From Coriobacteriaceae bacterium (lineage in GTDB: Bacteria; Actinomycetota; Coriobacteriia; Coriobacteriales; Coriobacteriaceae): a stretch of 64,000 nt of DNA. The notes beneath the pieces are model-generated. The model saw only the letters and a list, made by a program, of their open reading frames with translations. It searched no databases and had not been told where the DNA came from. The first letter of the stretch is position 1; every line of letters starts with the position of its first letter. The stretch spans positions 1 to 64,000 of the forward strand of contig JAUNDT010000007.1 of NCBI GenBank assembly GCA_030525945.1, in the 5' to 3' direction. Of this stretch, positions 23,973-33,554 are shown piece after piece. A program made the translations under genes and the position numbers.

Positions 23973-25226
23973 ATGAATAGGGTGAAAAACAGGGAGGACT
24001 CCAAGGGCCAGTGGCCCGCATGTTCCTTCGAGACCCTACCGTGGGTCCGCAACCCCGACGAGCTTTCCATGATCCCTAAGAGCGCGCGAAGGAAAATCGG
24101 CCAAACATATCAGGCGGCTATTCCTTGTAAAATTGCAGGTCGCTCCGTTGATGTTCCAACAGATCTGTCGGCACGGATATCAGATCTGTCCGTAGCTATT
24201 GCGCGGTTCGACATGGAACAAAAACAGCGAGGCTATGATCTGCCAGCGCTTATGTTGCGAAGCGAGTCCGCAGCAAGTTCTCAGATTGAGCATCTGACTT
24301 CGAGCGTGCGAAACGTGGCGCTCGCGGAGGTCTCACAGGACGTTCCGCAGAATGCTCGCTTAATCGCAGGCAACGTAGCCGCAATGAGAACAGCGCTTTC
24401 AATCAATGATGACGTCACGATTGATTCAATAAGGGAGGTTCATCGCGTCCTAATGGTCCAGGGCGGCGAAAGCTTTGGCGGGGAGCTGCGGTCCGAGCAA
24501 GTGTGGGTCGGCGGGTCGGCGTATAGCCCGCATGGGGCTCTGTATGTTCCTCCTGCCTGGGAGCGTGTGGAAGAGTGCCTCGACGATATGATCAAGTTTG
24601 CCGCTCGCGACGATATTGACCCCGTGGTTCAGGCGGCGGTCATGCATGCGCAGTTCGAGAGCATCCATCCATTTATCGATGGCAACGGACGAACGGGTAG
24701 GGCGCTGCTGCACAAGATGCTGCGCAAGTCGGGGATTCTCTTCCAGACATCGCTGCCGGTATCGGCGGGACTGCTACACAACATCGATGCCTATATGGAC
24801 TCGATTGTTGCCTACCAGCAGGGAGACCCCATTCCTGTCGTCGAGCAGTTGGCCGATGCGCTTGAGCTTGCCTTGGCGGTTGGCAAGATCGTTGCGAGGG
24901 ACATAGACGGCGTAATGGAGGAATGGAGTGAAACGATACGCGAAAGAGCCGGTTCGAGCATCCATCGGCTTCCGGCGGTGCTGGCCGAGCAGCCGGTGGT
25001 CAATGTCGCGTTTGTGGCTGAGCGCCTGGGGATTACAACGCGCGCGGCAAGTTCACTCGTCGCGCGAGCGTGCGATTACGGAATTCTGCGTCCGATGGGA
25101 AATAGGCAAAGGGGCGAGTTCTATCAATCCGACCAGTTGATCGATGTTTTGGAGGAGGCTTCCTCGTTGCCGGGAATACGGCGTTTGCTTCGCGGGCAGC
25201 CCGCTCGGAGGCCGCTGGCCCGATAG
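23973..25226 (+). CDS. Fic-family protein with C-terminal winged helix
   Basis: 417 residues. The Fic core motif HPFIDGNGRTGR (231-242) is complete, so AMP or another nucleotide group can probably be transferred to target proteins. The helix SESAASSQIEHLTS near residue 100 contains the S-x-x-x-E-type inhibitory motif, which suggests self-inhibition (class II). The C-terminal region (VNVAFVAERLGITTRAASSLV) is a winged helix-turn-helix, common in Fic proteins that regulate their own gene. The start follows AAGGGAAG and lies right after a tandem operator array. No separate antitoxin gene is seen. Confidence 0.9.
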   Translation: MNRVKNREDSKGQWPACSFETLPWVRNPDELSMIPKSARRKIGQTYQAAIPCKIAGRSVDVPTDLSARISDLSVAIARFDMEQKQRGYDLPALMLRSESAASSQIEHLTSSVRNVALAEVSQDVPQNARLIAGNVAAMRTALSINDDVTIDSIREVHRVLMVQGGESFGGELRSEQVWVGGSAYSPHGALYVPPAWERVEECLDDMIKFAARDDIDPVVQAAVMHAQFESIHPFIDGNGRTGRALLHKMLRKSGILFQTSLPVSAGLLHNIDAYMDSIVAYQQGDPIPVVEQLADALELALAVGKIVARDIDGVMEEWSETIRERAGSSIHRLPAVLAEQPVVNVAFVAERLGITTRAASSLVARACDYGILRPMGNRQRGEFYQSDQLIDVLEEASSLPGIRRLLRGQPARRPLAR

Positions 25227-25301
25227 ACGCGTTTTGTCCGGACGGGTGGGTATAGTGGTAAGCATGAGAAAACTGGGCTCAGGCCCGAGCGGGAGGCGTG
25301 T

Positions 25302-27086
25302 ATGAACGAGATTAAATGCCCCAAGTGCGGCACGGTTATCAAGGTTGACGAGAGCGATTACGAGAGCATCGTGCGCCAGGTGCGCGACGATCAGTTCGCG
25401 CACGAGCTGCACGAGCGCGCCGAGGCACTCCAGCGCGAGCATGCGCAGGCGCTGGAGCTGGCACGCTCTCAGGCAAAGGCGGAGCTGGACCGCGAGGTGG
25501 CTGCGCGTGAGCAGGCGCGCCAAAAGGCCGAGGCCGACCTGTCCGCGGAGCTGGCGCGGCTCAAGGCGGACCGGGATGCAGCGCTCAACCAGCTCCAAGT
25601 GGAGCGCGATGCCGCTATTGCTGCGCTCAAGTCTCAGAATGAGGCGGATCTGCTGAACGCGAAGGCCGCAGCGGATGTGCAGATCGCCGAGCTCAAGGCC
25701 AAACTCGAGAGCGCTGCGGAGGAGCGGGAGACGGCGGTCAAGGTTGCCGCTCAGCGCGAGCGCATGGTGGCGCATCAGGATGCGGCGGATCAAAAGGAGG
25801 AGTTGCGCGAGCTCATTGCAAAGGAGCGCATGGCGCATCAGGAGGAGCTCGCTGCGCGTCAGCGTGAGCTCGCGAATGAAAAGGTGGCGGCGCAGGAGCG
25901 CGTTGCTCAAATGCAGCACGCCATCGACGAGCTGCGCGCTCAGGTGAGCTCGCAGCAGGATGCCGTCCGGATTGCGGAGTCGAGCGTGCGGGAAGAGCTC
26001 TCGCGTGACGTGGCGACGCGCGATGCCAAAATCGCGGAGCTCACGGCGCAGATCAGCGCCGGGGAAACGCAGCGTCAGCTCGCCGTTTCGCAGGCGGTTT
26101 CGGAGGCGCAGGTTGCCTACAACGCTCAGCGCTCCAAGCTTGAGCAGGATCTGAACGCGGCGCGCTTTGAGCTCACCCGCGTGCAAGACGCCCGCGAGTC
26201 AGAAAAACGCCAGCTCCAAACGGCGCACGAGCTCGAGCTCGAGCAGGCGCGCAAGAGCAACGAAGCTCTCATTCGCTACAAGGACGAGGAAATCGAGCGC
26301 CTGCGCGATATGAAGGCGCGCCTGTCCACCAAGATGGTGGGCGAGACCTTGGAGCAGCACTGCGAAACCCAGTTCAACCAGCTCCGCATGACGGCGTTCC
26401 CGCGCGCGTACTTTGAGAAGGACAACGACGCATCGGACGGCACCAAGGGCGACTACATCTTTCGCGAGCTGGACGAGAGCGGCAACGAGGTCGTGTCCAT
26501 CATGTTCGAGATGAAAAATGAGAACGACACCACGGCCACCAAGCATAAGAATGAGGACTTCTTCAAAAAGCTCGACTCGGACCGCACCAAAAAGGGCTGT
26601 GAATATGCCATCCTCGTAACGCTCCTCGAGCCGGAAAGCGAGCTGTACAACACGGGTATCGTGGACGTGAGCTACCGCTACGAGAAGATGTACGTGATCC
26701 GCCCGCAGTTCTTCATTCCCATGATCACGCTGCTGCGCAACGCCGCCATGAACTCGTTGGCGTACAAGCAGGAACTCGCGCTCGTGCGTCAGCAGAACAT
26801 CGACGTGACCAAATTCGAGGACAAGCTCACGAGCTTCCAGGAGGGGTTCGCGCGCAATTACGACCTGGCGAGCCGCAAGTTCCAAACGGCGATCGACGAG
26901 ATCGACACCACCATCAAGCATCTGCAAAAGGTGAAGGATAACCTGCTATCCAGCGAGAACAACCTGCGTTTGGCGAACGACAAGGCGCAGGGGCTCACGA
27001 TTCGCAAGCTCACGCACGGTAACCCGACCATGAAGGCGAAGTTCGACGAGGCGCGCGATGCCCGGGCGTTGGAGGCCGGCGAGTAG
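25302..27086 (+). CDS. DUF2130 coiled-coil protein
   Basis: 594 residues. A short zinc-ribbon-like start ([12 protein letters not shown]) leads into about 320 residues of Ala/Glu/Arg-rich coiled coil. The C-terminal DUF2130 domain follows ([60 protein letters not shown]). DUF2130 has a nuclease-like PD-(D/E)XK core, and E-M-K would fit that site; the function is not established. The gene begins at ATG 25302 after GGGAGG. It is convergent with the permease gene, with 8 bp between stops. Upstream lies GTCCGGACGGG followed by a TATAGT box. Confidence 0.88.
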   Translation: MNEIKCPKCGTVIKVDESDYESIVRQVRDDQFAHELHERAEALQREHAQALELARSQAKAELDREVAAREQARQKAEADLSAELARLKADRDAALNQLQVERDAAIAALKSQNEADLLNAKAAADVQIAELKAKLESAAEERETAVKVAAQRERMVAHQDAADQKEELRELIAKERMAHQEELAARQRELANEKVAAQERVAQMQHAIDELRAQVSSQQDAVRIAESSVREELSRDVATRDAKIAELTAQISAGETQRQLAVSQAVSEAQVAYNAQRSKLEQDLNAARFELTRVQDARESEKRQLQTAHELELEQARKSNEALIRYKDEEIERLRDMKARLSTKMVGETLEQHCETQFNQLRMTAFPRAYFEKDNDASDGTKGDYIFRELDESGNEVVSIMFEMKNENDTTATKHKNEDFFKKLDSDRTKKGCEYAILVTLLEPESELYNTGIVDVSYRYEKMYVIRPQFFIPMITLLRNAAMNSLAYKQELALVRQQNIDVTKFEDKLTSFQEGFARNYDLASRKFQTAIDEIDTTIKHLQKVKDNLLSSENNLRLANDKAQGLTIRKLTHGNPTMKAKFDEARDARALEAGE

Positions 27087-27094
27087 GGGCGCGG

Positions 27095-28462
27095 CTACGC
27101 GCGCGTGCGGTTAACCGCCCAGGTGGCGGCCACGAGCACGGCAACGTGCGCGACAACGAACGGCCAGCGCGAAGGGTCGGAGATGCTCGACAGACCCACG
27201 GCGAGCGAGCTCACGATGGCGATTGCCGGGGCCACGGCGCGGCGCAGGCGCGCGGGCGTGGTGGCCTCGAGCCGGAAGCTCTCCTTGAGCGAGAACAGGT
27301 AGAAGCCCGTAAGAAAGATCATGGTCAGGCCCACGGCGATTTCGGACACGTCGCCGTTGGGCAGCAGGCCGAACGTGGTCACCACAAAGTGGACGCCGAT
27401 CCAGAGCAGCGCGGACGCGAGCGCCACGAGGGCGCTGCGGACCGGGAAGTTCAGCGTGGGGCTCATGTGGCGGAGCTTGTCCGAGCAGGGGACCTGGTTG
27501 TGCAGCGCGAGCGCGAACGGCATACGCAGCATGGCGAGCACCATGCCGTTGGCGGTGCCCAGCACCGCAACGAGGGCGATGACGTTGGGAAGCACGGCGG
27601 CCTGCTCGCCAAAAAGGCGCGCGAAGAGCAGGGAAAGGCTGGCATCGCCCGCCTCGATGACCGTCTGCGGACCCAGGTAGCAGGAGAGGCCCAAAAAATA
27701 TCCCAGGTACAGCACGAGGATGATGATGGGCGCCACCACGAGCGCACGCGGGAGGTTCCGGTGCGCGTCTTTGAGCTCGGGCGCGATGCTCACGGCCGAG
27801 CTCCAGCCGTCGAACGCGAACGCGATGGGCGCCGCGGCGGCCAGCCACCCAAAGCCGGCGGTCGGTGCTGCGGCGAGGTCGGTGCTGAGCTGCGTGGCGG
27901 GGTCGGCGAACAGCAGGCCGATAACGCCCACGGCCACCAGGGGAAGCGCCTTGGCGATGGTGGTGACGTTTTGGAAGTAGCCGCTCAGTGTGGGCCACAG
28001 GATGTTCCACGCGGTGCAGACGATCAGGAAAACCACGCCGATGGCGATTTGCAGGGGAAACGAGGCGGGCAGCCCGAACGTCATGCAGGCGTACACGCCC
28101 ACGACCCAGCTCACCACCGAGCAAATCACCGGCATGTACATAAAGGTGTAGTGCCAGCCGATGAACGTGGTGAAACGCGGGCTCAAAAACTCCTGCGCGT
28201 AGGCGATAAGGCCGCCGTGGCCGTTGGTGCGTGCCGCGAATCGGGCGAGCGTGAGCCCGCCGAAGATGATGGTGGTCGCCGCGAGCAGGAACATGATGGC
28301 TCCGAGCGCGACGTTGCCGCCGGTTGCCACGAGGATGTTGTCGGACTTGAAGAAGATGCCCGAGCCAATGCAGATGCCCACGATGAGGCAGATGGCGGTG
28401 GTGAGCGAGTAGCGCTCGGTCATGGCGGGCGTTTGGTGGGTGGTGGTTTGCGGAGTGGGCAT
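27095..28462 (-). CDS. APC-family amino acid permease
   Basis: 455-residue inner-membrane transporter with about 12 hydrophobic segments. The first carries ICLIVGICIGSGIFF, the G-S-G-I-F substrate-binding loop of the LAT/APC family. AFDGWSSAVSIAPELKD and ALGIL-like segments fit the same group. It moves amino acids by exchange or proton coupling; the substrate cannot be told. ATG 28462 follows a weak GAAAGTGAG; ATG 28423 is possible. The long reading frame on the opposite strand is an antisense shadow. Confidence 0.88.
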   Translation of the reverse strand: MPTPQTTTHQTPAMTERYSLTTAICLIVGICIGSGIFFKSDNILVATGGNVALGAIMFLLAATTIIFGGLTLARFAARTNGHGGLIAYAQEFLSPRFTTFIGWHYTFMYMPVICSVVSWVVGVYACMTFGLPASFPLQIAIGVVFLIVCTAWNILWPTLSGYFQNVTTIAKALPLVAVGVIGLLFADPATQLSTDLAAAPTAGFGWLAAAAPIAFAFDGWSSAVSIAPELKDAHRNLPRALVVAPIIILVLYLGYFLGLSCYLGPQTVIEAGDASLSLLFARLFGEQAAVLPNVIALVAVLGTANGMVLAMLRMPFALALHNQVPCSDKLRHMSPTLNFPVRSALVALASALLWIGVHFVVTTFGLLPNGDVSEIAVGLTMIFLTGFYLFSLKESFRLEATTPARLRRAVAPAIAIVSSLAVGLSSISDPSRWPFVVAHVAVLVAATWAVNRTRA

Positions 28463-28825
28463 GGGGCTCACTTTCGGTATGCGATCGAACGGGTCGGTGC
28501 GTGTGCGGGCGCGCGTGCGGGCGCGGTGCGGCGCGGGCGTGCTGTCGACGCGGGTGGACACGGCGCGAGCCACGCGGTTTCAGGCCGCACTCACGCGCCC
28601 CGTACAGACAAGACGCCATAGCACCGAGTCGCGACGAGCGCGCGGTCGCTCCACGTCTGCGCGCCGCGCCTGCGCTGCGCCGCGCTCGGCCTTCGCCACC
28701 CACTCGAACGGGAATTCAAATGCGAAAGCCCAGTATAAATGAGTGTGGATATGTGTCTGGCAGGTTTCCGCGCCATTTGCTTCGGATACAATCGAAGTGC
28801 ATATTCGCATGGAATAGGAGGCCCT
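28463..28825. other. Divergent promoter region between permease and guaA
   Basis: No gene is seen. The region drives two divergent genes. TACAAT at 28787-28792 is a possible -10 for guaA, with a weak TTTCCG 17 bp upstream. No riboswitch fold was recognised. Confidence 0.35.
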
Positions 28826-29809
28826 ATGGATTCCAACAAGCGTCCCGACGACATGGTTCGCATCACCACCCCCGAGCTTGCCCAGGCGTTCATCGCCGAG
28901 CAGGTTGCCGCCTGCCGCGAGCAGATCGGCGACAAGAAGGCCCTGCTGGCGCTGTCCGGCGGCGTCGACTCCTCCGTGGTGGCGGCTCTGCTCATCAAGG
29001 CCATCGGCAAGCAGCTCATCTGCGTGCACGTGAACCACGGCCTCATGCGCAAGGGTGAGTCCGAGCAGGTCGTGGACGTGTTCCGCAACCAGCTCGACGC
29101 GAACCTCGTGTACGTGGACGCCACGGACCGCTTCCTGGGCCTGCTCGACGGCGTGGCCGAGCCCGAGGCCAAGCGCAAGATCATCGGCGCCGAGTTCATC
29201 CGCGTGTTCGAGGAGGAGGCTCGCAAGGTGGGCGACGAGGTTTCCTTCCTCGCCCAGGGCACCATCTACCCCGATATCCTCGAGTCCGACGGCGTGAAGG
29301 CGCACCACAACGTGGGCGGCCTGCCCGAGGACCTGCAGTTCGAGCTCTGCGAGCCCGTCAAGCTGCTGTATAAGGACGAGGTCCGTGTGATCGGCCGCGA
29401 ACTCGGTCTGCCCGAGAACATGGTCGAGCGCCAGCCCTTCCCGGGCCCCGGCCTGGGCGTGCGCTGCCTGGGCGCCATTACGCGCGACCGCCTCGAGGCG
29501 CTGCGCGAGGCCGACGCGATCCTGCGCGAGGAGTTCGCCAACGCTGGCCTCGAGGGCAAGGTGTGGCAGTACTTCGTGTCCGTGCCGGACTTCCGCGTGA
29601 CCGGCGTGAAGGACGGCAAGCGCCTCTACGAGTGGCCGGCGTTCATCCGCGCGGTCAACACCGTGGACGCCATGACCGCCGAGGTTCCCGAGCTCGACTG
29701 GGCGCTCCTCAAGAAGATCGGCGACCGCATCTCCACCGAGGTCGACGGCATCTGCCGCGTACTTTACGACCTGACCCCGAAGCCCTGCGGAACCATCGAG
29801 TTCGAGTAG
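28826..29809 (+). CDS. guaA: GMP synthase, ATP-pyrophosphatase/dimerisation part only
   Basis: Converts XMP to GMP in purine synthesis. 327 residues match only the C-terminal two thirds of classical GuaA. The PP-loop LSGGVDSSVVAALL, HVNHGLMRKGE, HHNVGGLPEDL and the dimerisation end RVLYDLTPKPCGTIEFE are present. The glutamine amidotransferase domain that normally occupies the first about 190 residues is missing and not encoded next door. The protein may use free ammonia or a separate glutaminase subunit, as in archaeal two-subunit enzymes. ATG 28826 follows AGGAGG. A terminator lies after the gene. Confidence 0.9.
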   Translation: MDSNKRPDDMVRITTPELAQAFIAEQVAACREQIGDKKALLALSGGVDSSVVAALLIKAIGKQLICVHVNHGLMRKGESEQVVDVFRNQLDANLVYVDATDRFLGLLDGVAEPEAKRKIIGAEFIRVFEEEARKVGDEVSFLAQGTIYPDILESDGVKAHHNVGGLPEDLQFELCEPVKLLYKDEVRVIGRELGLPENMVERQPFPGPGLGVRCLGAITRDRLEALREADAILREEFANAGLEGKVWQYFVSVPDFRVTGVKDGKRLYEWPAFIRAVNTVDAMTAEVPELDWALLKKIGDRISTEVDGICRVLYDLTPKPCGTIEFE

Positions 29810-29866
29810 GGCGACCGGGCGCTGAGGCGTTTTGCTTCGGCGCCGCGCGTCGTTGCTGAGAGTATG

Positions 29867-29894
29867 GGGCTCCTTCTTTGAAGGGGCCCTTTTT
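29867..29894 (+). terminator. Terminator after guaA
   Basis: GGGCTCCTTC and GAAGGGGCCC (one G-T pair) form a 10-bp stem with loop TTT, followed by TTTTT. It ends the guaA transcript 58 bp after its stop. Confidence 0.75.
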
Positions 29895-29930
29895 GATGCA
29901 TGGGCTGAAATGGGAAAGGATGCAAGGGGC

Positions 29931-30986
29931 ATGTTGAAGAGCCGGTTTGTCGTTGTTGTGCTTGCGGCGATGCTCTCGCTGGGGGCCTTGGCGGGCTGCT
30001 CGGCGGGTGCGGAGGCCGCCGGCTCCGGGGTGGCTCCGGCGAACGGGCAAGTCGGATCGAACGCCGTTGCCGGCGGAGGCGCCGGCGATGCGGCGCCATC
30101 GGACTCAAAGCCGGGCGCATCTGCTGGAGCTTGCGCTGCGAACTTCGACTTTGCCCAGGTTCCGTGGTACACCGGCAACCCGTATACCGTGATCGCCGAC
30201 AACGTTCCCGCGTTCACGAAGGAAGATGAGGAAGAGGCCGCGGAGGCCTACGCCCCGCTCGACGAGCTCGGGCGCTGCGGCACCGCGTTCGCCATCGTCT
30301 CACGCGAGGTCATGCCCGCCGCGGAGCGCGAGTCCATCGGCATGGTCAAGCCGTCCGGTTGGCACACGGTCCGCTATGACGACCTGGTGGACGGCAAGTA
30401 CCTCTACAACCGCTGCCATCTGGTGGGATACCAGCTCGCGGGCGAGAACGCCAACGAGCGCAACCTCATCACCGGCACGCGCTACATGAACACCGAGGGC
30501 ATGCTGCCCTTCGAGAACGAGGTCGCCGCGTACGTCGAACGCACGGGCAACCGCGTGCTGTATCGCGTGACGCCGGTGTTCGTGGAAGATGAGCTGGTGG
30601 CGCGAGGCGTGCACATGGAGGCGAAGTCCATCGAGGACAATGGCGCCGGCGTCCAGTTCAACGTGTTCTGTTACAACGTGCAGCCTGGCGTGGGGATTGA
30701 CTACGTCACGGGCGAGAGTTGGCGCGAGGAGGGACCCATGCTGCTCTCGCTGGATGGAGGTGCAGGGTCTCAGGCGGATGGTTCCGCCCAGGCGGGTCAG
30801 GGCGGCGCCGGGCAGTCTGTGGTTGTCGAGCGCGCCTACGTGCTCAACACCAACACGAAGAAGTTCCACAATCCGGGTTGCAGGTCCGTTCGCCAGATGA
30901 AGGACAAGAACAAAAGCGAGGTCAATACGACGCGCGACGACTTGCTGGCGCAAGGCTACGAGCCCTGTGCGAATTGCAATCCCTAA
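29931..30986 (+). CDS. Secreted DNA/RNA non-specific endonuclease lipoprotein
   Basis: 351 residues. The N-terminal signal ends in the lipobox LGALAGC (Cys23), so the protein is lipid-anchored outside the membrane. An Ala/Gly-rich linker of about 70 residues follows. The nuclease domain has YNRCHLVGYQLAGEN, with the His of the beta-beta-alpha-metal site, and NERNLITGTRYMN, as in EndA/NucA-type enzymes. The C-terminus (VLNTNTKKFHNPGCRSVRQM and EPCANCNP) is a small Cys-containing domain often added to surface nucleases. ATG 29931 follows AAAGGA. Likely uses: nutrient release, biofilm DNA or uptake. Confidence 0.87.
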   Translation: MLKSRFVVVVLAAMLSLGALAGCSAGAEAAGSGVAPANGQVGSNAVAGGGAGDAAPSDSKPGASAGACAANFDFAQVPWYTGNPYTVIADNVPAFTKEDEEEAAEAYAPLDELGRCGTAFAIVSREVMPAAERESIGMVKPSGWHTVRYDDLVDGKYLYNRCHLVGYQLAGENANERNLITGTRYMNTEGMLPFENEVAAYVERTGNRVLYRVTPVFVEDELVARGVHMEAKSIEDNGAGVQFNVFCYNVQPGVGIDYVTGESWREEGPMLLSLDGGAGSQADGSAQAGQGGAGQSVVVERAYVLNTNTKKFHNPGCRSVRQMKDKNKSEVNTTRDDLLAQGYEPCANCNP

Positions 30987-31667
30987 CTGTGGAAGGGGCA
31001 GGAGCGCTCAACGCTACGATTCACCTGCGCTTGATGTGTCGGCCCGTCCGCGTTCGACCCCATAAGCCACACGTGGCCGAGGTCGAGATCCGCCGTTTTT
31101 GGCGGTGACGTCCGCTGCGGAGGCGTCGGAAGGTTTTCAGCCGCTTAGTTGGATCGTTCAGGGCTCACCTCGAGCCTTTATGTTTACGCTGCCTAGTCGA
31201 TGTTGCTTGGTCCGAAGGGAATCGCCTTCTTGTCGAGGGCGCTCTGTGATGCCGGAAGGAAACTACCCCCGCATTGGGGCTGGTTTTGGGTGGTCTGAAG
31301 AAAAAGTCCCCTATATTGGGGGAGGTTTTAAGCTCCCAACAGGAGTCACTGTCTAATCCAGTTCCATTTTCCTGCGGTTTTGTTGACCGTGCGGCGTAGT
31401 GGCGCCGCGTTTTCGGCAAAACCACCCCCAATGTAGGGGACTTTTTCTGGGAGGTGCCCAAACCAGCCCCAATGCGGGTTAGTTTCCTTTTTGGGGCGGC
31501 GATTTGAGTGCTGTGCCCGAATGTGCCGTGCAGATGCGGCCGGGTCCTAGGCGCGGCGGCGCTCCTTAAGTTCAGGTGCCGCTTTTTTCAAATGGATATG
31601 GCGTATCTTTTGGTGGACAGTGCCTTGCTTTGAATGCGGCGATGCACCCTTGTGCGAGGATGCGCCC
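30987..31667. other. Gap dominated by a large inverted-repeat element
   Basis: 680 bp without a recognised gene between the nuclease and the methylguanine methyltransferase. The middle is the 234-bp inverted-repeat element listed separately. Frames across it encode repeated K-x-S-P-x-x-G strings that come from the DNA repeat. Confidence 0.5.
31256..31489. repeat. 234-bp inverted-repeat element built of CCCC-ATTGGGG units
   Basis: AAGGAAACTA at the left end is mirrored by TTAGTTTCCTT at the right, and similarity continues for about 75 bp on each arm. Each arm contains two copies of a unit of about 27 bp with core CCCC, five or six bases, GGGG, then GGTTTTGG: CCCCGCATTGGGG and CCCCTATATTGGGG in the left arm, and matching ones reversed in the right. 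The centre (about 85 bp) is unique. No transposase is present. Confidence 0.8.
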
Positions 31668-32006
31668 TTACAGCCCTGCCTGCCAGCGGGAACGCTTCAT
31701 GTCCACGTGGGTCTCGTCGCGAAAGACCACGCCCTCATCCTCAAGCAATGCGCGCTGCGCATCGGCTCCGCCGAAGGCGAAGCCCTCGCAGATCCGTCCG
31801 TCGGCGAACACCACGCGGTGACACGGCGTAATGCCTGGACGCGGGTTGGCATGCAACGCATATCCAACCTGACGGGCGCATCCGCGCGCACCAATGAGCT
31901 GGGCGATCTGCCCATAGGTCGCCACGCAACCACGTGGAATCTGCTCCACCATATCGTATACGCGATTGAAAAAGCCTTCGCGATCGGGCGAGCTACTGGT
32001 AGCCAT
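31668..32006 (-). CDS. Methylated-DNA-protein-cysteine methyltransferase, short form
   Basis: 112-residue protein made of only the C-terminal DNA-binding/active domain of O6-methylguanine methyltransferase. PCHRVV keeps the acceptor Cys62, so it is not the Trp-containing alkyltransferase-like (ATL) type. IPRGCVATYGQIAQLIG gives the helix-turn-helix. It would repair alkylated guanine by suicidal transfer, or flag damage for excision repair. ATG 32006 follows a strong GAGGAGG. It stands alone. Confidence 0.88.
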   Translation of the reverse strand: MATSSSPDREGFFNRVYDMVEQIPRGCVATYGQIAQLIGARGCARQVGYALHANPRPGITPCHRVVFADGRICEGFAFGGADAQRALLEDEGVVFRDETHVDMKRSRWQAGL

Positions 32007-32228
32007 CTGCGACCTCCTCTGTTTTGTCCCGATGTCAATCATACCCTGCGGAAACGTATTTCGTTGAGCCATTCGTGCGGGGCTACGCTCGAGAGCGGCA
32101 ACCCTCGTTGCGGGCCAAGCCCTCGGATGGTCAATGATCCTTAAATCTTAGCTGTGAGCTAATGAAATACGGAATGCATTTGCGTAAAGTGCAGTGCAGC
32201 AGTTCGAGAAGCGACTTGGGAGAGCAGC

Positions 32229-32510
32229 ATGGAACAGGTGGAATGTAAAAAGCCTATTACGGTCTGTGGAATCGTAGGCGTTGTGTTCGGAGGCATTGCG
32301 TTGCTAACGAGCTTTATCCCGATTATCAATAATGCTGCAGCGCTGTTTGGTCTGGCGGGGGCCGTATTGGGTGCTGTTGCCTTGCATTCGACCCGCGTTG
32401 CGGGCAAAAAGTCCGGCAGGGCTCTCGCCGTAATTGCGCTCATTGTTTCGGTTGTGTCGGTCGCCATTGTCCTGACGCTGCAGGCGCAATGGTCCGCTGC
32501 TCTTTCATAG
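32229..32510 (+). CDS. DUF4190-like small membrane protein
   Basis: 93 residues with two hydrophobic segments (TVCGIVGVVFGGIALLTSFI and ALAVIALIVSVVSVAIVLTL) joined by a Gly/Ala-rich part. This is the usual DUF4190 pattern of unknown function. The start follows GGGAGA. It is 51 bp before the DUF5067 lipoprotein gene, on the same strand. Confidence 0.7.
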   Translation: MEQVECKKPITVCGIVGVVFGGIALLTSFIPIINNAAALFGLAGAVLGAVALHSTRVAGKKSGRALAVIALIVSVVSVAIVLTLQAQWSAALS

Positions 32511-32561
32511 CTCAGGTAACGTAGGCCCGGACGTGATCCGGAACAAAATGGGAGGTAAACC

Positions 32562-33065
32562 ATGCATGCAAGAACGGCAGTTGTATCCAAGCGCGTGATG
32601 ACAATTGCGCTGGTGCCAGCTTTGGCTTTCGCATCGAGCGCCTTGATCGGATGCGGTTCATCGAGCGAAGCCGCTGGGTCAGGTAAGGCGAGCAGCGACA
32701 CCGCACAAGAACAGAAGGCCAAGTCCGACTACGTGGTGACCATTGATAACTGCACGGTCACAGCGGATTACGAGGGCGCACCGGCGATTATCGTGGACTA
32801 CACGTTCACCAACAACTCAGATGAGGCAACGAGCTTTGCCGCGGCATGCGATGAGAAGGCGTTTCAAAATGGTGTGCAGCTCGAGATGGCGATTCTGACG
32901 GAGGATCTGGGTAACGGTTACATGGCAGAGATCAAGCCCGGTGCGAGCACGACGGCGCGTCTCGCATATTCCCTTACCGATCAGTCTGAAGTATTGGTCG
33001 AGGTCGGGGAGCTGTTCTCTCTTGAGGACACCCTGCTCGCCGAGAAGACCTTTACGGTCGCGTAG
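32562..33065 (+). CDS. DUF5067-like lipoprotein
   Basis: 167 residues. A signal peptide with lipobox SALIGC (Cys31) is followed by a Ser/Ala linker and one beta-rich domain (YVVTIDNCTVTADYEG, IVDYTFTNNSDEATSF) of the DUF5067 type. It is probably surface-exposed and involved in binding; no ligand is known. The start follows GGGAGG. Confidence 0.78.
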   Translation: MHARTAVVSKRVMTIALVPALAFASSALIGCGSSSEAAGSGKASSDTAQEQKAKSDYVVTIDNCTVTADYEGAPAIIVDYTFTNNSDEATSFAAACDEKAFQNGVQLEMAILTEDLGNGYMAEIKPGASTTARLAYSLTDQSEVLVEVGELFSLEDTLLAEKTFTVA

Positions 33066-33104
33066 CGTTGGCGATAATTTAGCCAGACGAAGGGAGGGGA
33101 ACGC

Positions 33105-33524
33105 ATGACGGAACGGTTGACGGAAGAAGTGTTGCAGGAGCTGCTCGACGCTCCCAGCTTAGACGCCTTCATTTCCGGGCATGAGTTCCCTTCCTGCACG
33201 CTGGCGGAGTTTCTCCAGCAGATGCTCGAGAAAAAGCACCTGGAGCGCTCCCGCGTGGTGCGCATGGCCGACCTCAACGAGACGTTCGGCTATCAGATCT
33301 TCACCGGCACGCGCAACCCGTCGCGCAACAAGGTGCTGCAGATCGCCTTCGCCATGGCGCTCAGCCTGCGCGAGACCAACCGCGCACTCATGTCCGCGGG
33401 TGCGAGCTCGCTCGACCCCAAATGCCGCCGCGATGCGATTATCATCTTCTGCATCGATCAGGGGTGCAGCCTGCAAAAGGTGAACGAGGAGCTCTATCGC
33501 CTGGGCGAGGAGACTGTTTGCTAG
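33105..33524 (+). CDS. Helix-turn-helix protein, partner of the downstream kinase
   Basis: 139 residues. RVVRMADLNETFGYQIFTGT, then RNPSRNKVLQIAFAMALSLR, has the layout of an XRE-type helix-turn-helix. The C-terminal helices have no family match I can name. It is 30 bp upstream of a Ser/Thr kinase gene and probably co-transcribed with it, so it may be a kinase substrate or regulator. The start follows AGGGAGGGG. Confidence 0.7.
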   Translation: MTERLTEEVLQELLDAPSLDAFISGHEFPSCTLAEFLQQMLEKKHLERSRVVRMADLNETFGYQIFTGTRNPSRNKVLQIAFAMALSLRETNRALMSAGASSLDPKCRRDAIIIFCIDQGCSLQKVNEELYRLGEETVC

Positions 33525-33554
33525 CAGCATGTCAGCGCCGGACGGGCTGGTATC

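Noticed and set aside
27146..28621. Long plus-strand frame opposite the amino acid permease
   Set aside because: Antisense shadow: charged Arg/Gly/His-rich sequence with no family resemblance, while the minus strand encodes a complete APC transporter.
28580..30217. 545-codon minus-strand frame opposite guaA
   Set aside because: The plus strand carries the GMP synthase motifs; the opposite frame is a composition artefact.
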